Program-made: the position numbers and the translations under genes | NCBI GenBank assembly: GCA_049695975.1 | Contig: JBAVTE010000009.1 | Coordinates: 1 to 64,000 of the forward strand | Direction: 5' to 3' | DNA: 64,000 nt | Source of the DNA: CAILDB01 sp049695975 | GTDB lineage: Bacteria > Patescibacteriota > Minisyncoccia > Phycocordibacterales > GWA1-40-21 | In this document: piece after piece, positions 59,357-64,000 of the stretch | How the letters are laid out: the number at the start of each line of letters is the position of its first letter | Position numbering within the stretch: the stretch's first letter is position 1 | Notes under the pieces: model-generated | What the model saw: only the letters and a program-made list of their open reading frames with translations | Databases searched by the model: none | Told to the model about the DNA's origin: nothing

Positions 59357-60292
59357 ATGGAAAAAACATTTAAACAAATTGTGATAGACAAATTAAGAAA
59401 CATTATTCCATTGTCATTTAGAAAAAAAATTGGGCCTTTTTTTGCTTACATAACCTACATATTTAATATCTATATATTAAAAAACAAAAAACAACCAAAA
59501 GTATTGTCGATCATAGAAACTATTGATTTAATAAATAAAATGAATCTTTCTGTCATACGATTTGGCGATGGGGAAATGTCTCTAATGGATGGTGTTGATT
59601 TAGCTTTTCAAAAATACGATTCGGGACTTGCCCAAAGACTCGTTACTATTTTGCAGACAAAATCAGACAAATTATTGATTTGCATTCCTGGAATTTGGAA
59701 AAATATAAACAGTTTCAACAAAAGAGATTTTTGGTTTTTTATGCATCATCTTTTTAGATATAGACACACTTGGCTAAATTTATTATCTAGTGATCAGATT
59801 TATGGTAATACTTTTGTGACTCGTCCCTATTTAACATTCAAAGACAAATCTAAAAGCGGATATACTTTTGATAAAATATTATCTATTTGGAAAGAAAAAG
59901 ATATAGTATTAATCGAGGGTGAAAAAAGTCGACTAGGTGTAGGCAATGATCTGTTTAATAATGTAAAATCATTCAAAAGAATACTGTGTCCGTCTGAAAA
60001 CGCTTTCTCAAAATATAATGAAATAAAAGCAGAAGCGGTAAAAATTGATAAAAATAAATTAATTTTAATTTCTCTCGGTCCGACTGCCAAAGTGTTGGCT
60101 TTTGACTTATTTTTATTAGGATATAGAGTAGTTGATATTGGCCACATAGATATGGAGTATGAAATGTTTTTGAAAAAGGAAACAAAAATTATAAAGGTCA
60201 GATACAAATATTTCAATGAAATAAGTGAAAGAAATCCTGAAGAATATAATGACAAAAAATATCTCGATCAAATAATTACTAAAATAATATGA
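59357..60292 (+). CDS. GT-D fold glycosyltransferase (DUF1792 type)
   Basis: A 311-residue protein with the marks of the GT-D family first described for the streptococcal adhesin glycosyltransferase domain DUF1792: SVIRFGDGEMSLMDG, where the GDGE acidic pair is thought to bind metal, and later ISLGPTAKVLAFDLFLLG followed by RVVDIGHIDMEYEMFLKKE. The N-terminus (1-55) is basic with a weakly hydrophobic stretch. It overlaps the next gene by 4 nt (ATGA). A role in adding a sugar to the surface glycan or to a glycoprotein is likely. Confidence 0.82.
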   Translation: MEKTFKQIVIDKLRNIIPLSFRKKIGPFFAYITYIFNIYILKNKKQPKVLSIIETIDLINKMNLSVIRFGDGEMSLMDGVDLAFQKYDSGLAQRLVTILQTKSDKLLICIPGIWKNINSFNKRDFWFFMHHLFRYRHTWLNLLSSDQIYGNTFVTRPYLTFKDKSKSGYTFDKILSIWKEKDIVLIEGEKSRLGVGNDLFNNVKSFKRILCPSENAFSKYNEIKAEAVKIDKNKLILISLGPTAKVLAFDLFLLGYRVVDIGHIDMEYEMFLKKETKIIKVRYKYFNEISERNPEEYNDKKYLDQIITKII

Positions 60293-61353
60293 AAAAAATC
60301 AAAGTAAAATATTGTAAATACGACAAATTTGATGAAAATACTCCCCTGACCTATAATTATTTCATACATAATATACTCAAAAAATATTATGATGTAGAAG
60401 TGTCAGACAACCCAGACTATGTATTTTATCATGAATCAACGTATGATTATTTGAAATATAATTGTATTAGAATATTCTATACAGCTGAAAATGTCAGCCC
60501 AAATTTTAATCTTTGCGATTATGCTATTAGTAATGACTATATAAATTTTGAAGATAGACATTATCGACTAGCATCTTACCTTGTCGCGACTTTTTATCAA
60601 AAAAAGGAGTTGGAATTAGCCAAAGATATTGATATAACAAAACCAAAAATTTTTACAAAAGAAGACCTTGCTAAAAAAACTGATTTTTGTAGTTTTGTTT
60701 ATTCGAACTATCTCGCCGATGAAAGGAGAAAAATTCTTTTTGATAAAATTTACGCGTACAAAAAAGTAGATGCCGGTGGTAAATATCTCAATAATATTGG
60801 AGGTCCTACCGACAATAAATTAGGATTTGAAATGAAACACAAATTTTCAATGGCTATCGAAAATTCCTCTCGTAATGGATATACAACAGATAGAATTGTT
60901 TGTTCTTTTATGGCAAATACTATACCAATATATTGGGGTAATCCAGAAATCGGGCGTGAATTTAATACTAAACGCTTCATAAACTGTCATGACTATAAAA
61001 CATTCGATGAAGCAGTGGAAAGGGTAAAAGAAATAGATAATAATGATGAGCTTTACTTAAAAATAATAAATGAACCATTATTTGCAGAAGATTATAGTTT
61101 TGAAAAAGCTACGAATGGCCTTGAAAAATTTTTAAGAAATATCTTTGATCAACCAATTGAAAATGCATCCCGTCGAACCATAAATATGGCGCGATCTGTA
61201 AAAATGGAAAAAAATGAAAAAATTATCGAAAGATATACAAAAAAACAGGCAAAAATAAAAAAACTTTTGGCCAAATTATATCAACCATTCAAGAAAATCA
61301 AATCGTTAGAAAATTTTAAAGAAAATTATTTTAGAAAAAAAATATTAAAATGA
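60289..61353 (+). CDS. GT10-family (alpha-1,3-fucosyltransferase-like) transferase
   Basis: A 354-residue protein of the GT10 type. The C-terminal donor-binding half has KHKFSMAIENSSRNGYTTDR followed by IPIYWGNPEIGREFN and FINCHD, the core of family 10 (fucosyl- and related transferases). The start overlaps the GT-D gene by 4 nt, and its own stop overlaps the next gene by 4 nt. The last 50 residues are Lys-rich and may contact the membrane. Donor GDP-fucose is known for the family but is not proved here. Confidence 0.82.
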   Translation: MKKIKVKYCKYDKFDENTPLTYNYFIHNILKKYYDVEVSDNPDYVFYHESTYDYLKYNCIRIFYTAENVSPNFNLCDYAISNDYINFEDRHYRLASYLVATFYQKKELELAKDIDITKPKIFTKEDLAKKTDFCSFVYSNYLADERRKILFDKIYAYKKVDAGGKYLNNIGGPTDNKLGFEMKHKFSMAIENSSRNGYTTDRIVCSFMANTIPIYWGNPEIGREFNTKRFINCHDYKTFDEAVERVKEIDNNDELYLKIINEPLFAEDYSFEKATNGLEKFLRNIFDQPIENASRRTINMARSVKMEKNEKIIERYTKKQAKIKKLLAKLYQPFKKIKSLENFKENYFRKKILK

Positions 61354-62558
61354 TAGAGATACATACGCCCAAAGTTGAAAAGCAAAGATATCCATATTTA
61401 GATGCCATGCGAGGAATTGCTATTTTGCTCGTGATTATGTATCACACAACTATTTTTATGATTCACAGTACCCCGAATATTCTCTACAGAATATCTGGAG
61501 AAGGGGCACGCGGGGTTCAAATCTTTTATATTGTGAGTGCACTTACTTTATGCATGAGTCTTTCTGCCAGTTTTTTCACTGGAAAAAGACTGGAACAAAT
61601 CAAGTTTTGGATCAGAAGATTTTTTAGAATTGCACCTGCCTTCTATTTTGTAATAATAATTTCCACCGTAATAGGAGTACTGTTCCCTCTTTGGAAAAGC
61701 ATGCTTTATTTGGATATCAACTCAATTAGTGTTATTTCTGCAATTACTTTCACAAATAATTTTTTACCTGAATATATTAACAGTGTCATCCCTGGCCAAT
61801 GGTCAGTCGCTATTGAAATGTTTTTCTATCTTACAGTACCACTATTTTTCTTAAGAATAAAAAGTCTTTCCTCAGCAAAAAAATACTTCTTTTTATTTTT
61901 TGGTTTTGCATGTTTAATTGAATTACTTCTTCCTATGTTTCTCCCAGCAATTGCTAGTGAAAATACCAAAATTTTCCTTTTCTATACTATCCCTATCCAA
62001 CTTCCAACTTTTTTACTTGGTTTTATTGCTTTTTTTATGCTACGGGAAAATGAACATAAACCATTTTGGATGCTAAAAGAATTTACTTCACTCTTATTAA
62101 TAGTATCTGCCAGCGAAATAATTTTTCTTGCTCTTAGATATTTTATTTTTCATAACATTGATATATCATTAATTACTCCAAGAGTATATATTGAATCAGT
62201 ATTGTTTCTAGGGCTAGTATTACTTCTTGCAAAAGGATATGTTTCTTTTTTGCAAAATAAAGTATTTCAATACATTGGAAAAATCAGTTACAGTATTTAT
62301 TTAGTTCAGTTTATAGCCTTTTTTATTATCACAAAAAATAGCATATATCCAATAGTTGCTTCCTACTTTCATAATGGTGTGGAAGAATATATTTTTCTTT
62401 CTGTTGCAACCATACTTCTTTGTGTTGGGATATCTTCTCTTACATTCAAATACATTGAAACCCCTGGTCAAAAATTAGGAAATTATATTTACAAAAAAGT
62501 AGCAGAAAGATACAATCGCCCATCCTCACAAAGCGATAATATTACCAAAACACCATAA
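61350..62558 (+). CDS. Acyltransferase 3 family membrane protein
   Basis: An integral membrane O-acyltransferase (OafA/YrhL type) of 402 residues with about ten hydrophobic segments. The N-terminal signature is RYPYLDAMRGIAILLVIMYH (His as catalytic residue), with a later RFFRIAPAFYF containing the conserved RxxR-like part, and PGQWSVAIEMFFYL (the Glu). It likely acetylates the surface glycan. It overlaps the GT10 gene by 4 nt and abuts the next gene with 0 nt between. Confidence 0.92.
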   Translation: MIEIHTPKVEKQRYPYLDAMRGIAILLVIMYHTTIFMIHSTPNILYRISGEGARGVQIFYIVSALTLCMSLSASFFTGKRLEQIKFWIRRFFRIAPAFYFVIIISTVIGVLFPLWKSMLYLDINSISVISAITFTNNFLPEYINSVIPGQWSVAIEMFFYLTVPLFFLRIKSLSSAKKYFFLFFGFACLIELLLPMFLPAIASENTKIFLFYTIPIQLPTFLLGFIAFFMLRENEHKPFWMLKEFTSLLLIVSASEIIFLALRYFIFHNIDISLITPRVYIESVLFLGLVLLLAKGYVSFLQNKVFQYIGKISYSIYLVQFIAFFIITKNSIYPIVASYFHNGVEEYIFLSVATILLCVGISSLTFKYIETPGQKLGNYIYKKVAERYNRPSSQSDNITKTP

Positions 62559-63506
62559 ATGATTACAATATTTACAGAAAATTCAATAGAGGAACCTGTG
62601 ATTTCTTTTATTAAAAGATATTTAAGAGCATTAAAAAAAATTGCACTTGGAAAAAGTTTCTCATTAAAATATGGTGGACATTATGCTGTTACCCGAAGTT
62701 TACTTGTAGGTTTAGATAAATTACAAGTAAACTATAATTACAACCCCACAAAAATAGACGACCTTAATAAAATAGTCCTAGTTCTCAGCAATATCCGAGC
62801 TTTAAAGACAGCAATCAAGCTAAAACAAAATGGCAAAATAAAGAAACTTTTTGCAGGACCAAATATCATAAACGATCCAGCTGATGAAAAAGAATTATTA
62901 AGTTCAAAAGAGATAGATAAGTTCATTGTGAATAGTGACTGGACAAAGGAACTCTACGGGATTGCTGTTCCAGAATTAATAAACAAATTATCAATCTGGC
63001 CAGCTGGAGTAGATGAAGAATACTGGTCACCTAAACCAGAGCAAAAGAACAAGAAAGCACTTGTCTATTGGAAAAATGGAACGAGAGATTTCTATCAGTC
63101 AGTCGTGAATATTTTGACAGAAAATGGCTGGAAAATATCAACAATAAAGTATGGCAAATATAAAGAAAAAGAATTTAATAAAAAATTATCAGATGTATCA
63201 ATATCTATTTTTCTAAGTAATTGGGAAAGCCAAGGGCTGGCGTTAGCCGAATCGTGGGCTATGGATATACCTACCCTCGTCTTCAATCCAAAAACTATTT
63301 ATGAAAAATATCAAGTCGAAACTTCATCAAGTCCATACCTCTCAAAGGATACTGGGTATGATTGGAAAGATATAAATGAGTTGAATTATTTATTGAAAAA
63401 TGAGAATCTTATGGATATACATCCTAGAAAATGGCTTCTAGAAAATATGACAGACAAAATATGTGCGCAGAAATTACTTAACATAATATATGAAAAAACT
63501 AATTAA
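62559..63506 (+). CDS. Glycosyltransferase, GT-B/GT4-like
   Basis: A 315-residue protein of GT-B type judged from its C-terminal half: KALVYWKNGTRDFYQSVVNI, then ISIFLSNWESQGLALAESWAMDIPTLVFN, which resembles the E-x7-E donor-binding loop of family 4 transferases (ESQGLALAE). The N-terminal domain is less clear (HYAVTRSLLVGLDKLQVNYN; FIVNSDWTKELYG). It starts just after the acyltransferase stop and overlaps the following gene by 17 nt. Substrate unknown. Confidence 0.78.
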   Translation: MITIFTENSIEEPVISFIKRYLRALKKIALGKSFSLKYGGHYAVTRSLLVGLDKLQVNYNYNPTKIDDLNKIVLVLSNIRALKTAIKLKQNGKIKKLFAGPNIINDPADEKELLSSKEIDKFIVNSDWTKELYGIAVPELINKLSIWPAGVDEEYWSPKPEQKNKKALVYWKNGTRDFYQSVVNILTENGWKISTIKYGKYKEKEFNKKLSDVSISIFLSNWESQGLALAESWAMDIPTLVFNPKTIYEKYQVETSSSPYLSKDTGYDWKDINELNYLLKNENLMDIHPRKWLLENMTDKICAQKLLNIIYEKTN

Positions 63507-64000
63507 AAAAATGATAGGGGTTATTCTGTCCCCTTTTGTGTTAAAAGATTTCCTTCATTACAAAAAATTGGATAAAGAAAAGAGATTCAGAAACAATCTT
63601 TTTGATTTTTTCCCATGCGTCTTTGACAAAACTATTAAAACAAATTTTGATGCACACTACATATATCATACATCTTGGGCCGCAAGAAAAGTAAAAGAAA
63701 TCAATCCGAAAAAACACACTGATATATCTTCTAGTTTGTATTTTTCTGGAATTTTATCTGCATTTATACCAGTAGATTTTTATGATTATAGGCCAGCAGA
63801 ACTTAACCTCTCCCAACTTAAAAGTGGTCATGTAGATCTCGTAAAGTTACCTTTTACAGACAATAGTATCTATTCTTTGTCATGTATGCACACCATAGAA
63901 CATATTGGCCTCGGTAGGTATGGAGATCCCATAGATCCTGAAGGTGATCTAAAAGCTATAAATGAAATAAAAAGAGTGTTAGCAAAAGAAGGTTCCCTTC
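63490..64000 (+). CDS. DUF268-family protein (partial)
   Basis: Open frame from ATG at 63490 to the right edge (170 codons). It begins MKKLIKKMIGVILSPFV and contains DFYDYRPAELNLSQLKSGH, then SIYSLSCMHTIEHIGLGR, then YGDPIDPEGDLKAINEIKRV. This matches DUF268 proteins, methyltransferase-like in fold and common in polysaccharide clusters. It overlaps the glycosyltransferase gene by 17 nt. The C-terminus is beyond the window. Confidence 0.8.
   Translation, partial: MKKLIKKMIGVILSPFVLKDFLHYKKLDKEKRFRNNLFDFFPCVFDKTIKTNFDAHYIYHTSWAARKVKEINPKKHTDISSSLYFSGILSAFIPVDFYDYRPAELNLSQLKSGHVDLVKLPFTDNSIYSLSCMHTIEHIGLGRYGDPIDPEGDLKAINEIKRVLAKEGSL

Overview
The window looks like a chromosome segment from a low-GC member of the Candidate Phyla Radiation (Patescibacteria, Parcubacteria/Nomurabacteria-like). 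This is inferred from gene content: compact versions of core genes (SMC, RpoB, RpoC, ThrRS without its TGS domain), a phosphoketolase plus acetate kinase pair as the only visible energy metabolism, DUF-type membrane proteins and PKD-domain surface proteins. No nucleotide, amino acid or lipid synthesis genes are present. UGA is used as a stop. No rRNA, CRISPR array or complete transposon was seen; there is one tRNA (Asn, GTT).

Layout. 1-4.0 kb: start of a secreted protein, an orphan membrane histidine kinase and three unrecognised proteins. 4.0-12 kb: RNase R, then a reverse-strand block rpmF, nusB-NUDIX fusion, rnc, small ORF, smc; a stand-alone NUDIX gene; rnhB. 12-18.4 kb: dnaE, a secreted FG-GAP/PKD protein, and thrS behind a T-box riboswitch. 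18.4-19 kb: a truncated RAYT transposase, tRNA-Asn and several inverted repeats. 19-29 kb: ackA-xfp, a heptad-repeat protein, typA, an RRM protein, hisS, an exonuclease and uppP. 29-37.5 kb: DsbA-like protein, UvrD/RecB-type helicase-nuclease, tspO, rpoD, dnaG and a PsbP-like lipid-face protein. 37.5-50.1 kb: rpoC, rpoB, PIF1-like helicase, trmD, a KH protein, rpsP and a PKD surface protein. 50.7-64 kb: a surface polysaccharide cluster (ligase/polymerase, flippase, at least five glycosyltransferases, two nucleotide-sugar epimerases, an acyltransferase, a DUF268 gene running off the end).

The most interesting signals are regulatory and repetitive. (1) thrS has a complete T-box antiterminator/terminator, but its promoter leaves room only for a very short specifier hairpin. 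(2) At least eight genes have a near-consensus -10 box 6-10 nt before the start codon, so leaderless mRNA appears to be common here. (3) A 287-bp imperfect palindrome with 29-bp perfect ends lies upstream of trmD, with a partial copy beside rpoD. (4) Short palindromes with an AATTTTTT core and variable but complementary arms are scattered in genes and between them. (5) REP-like fragments have been absorbed in frame into uppP. Protein-level oddities are an apparently hinge-less SMC, a NusB-NUDIX fusion and a 7-residue repeat protein.

All identifications rest on reading motifs by eye; no database search was run.
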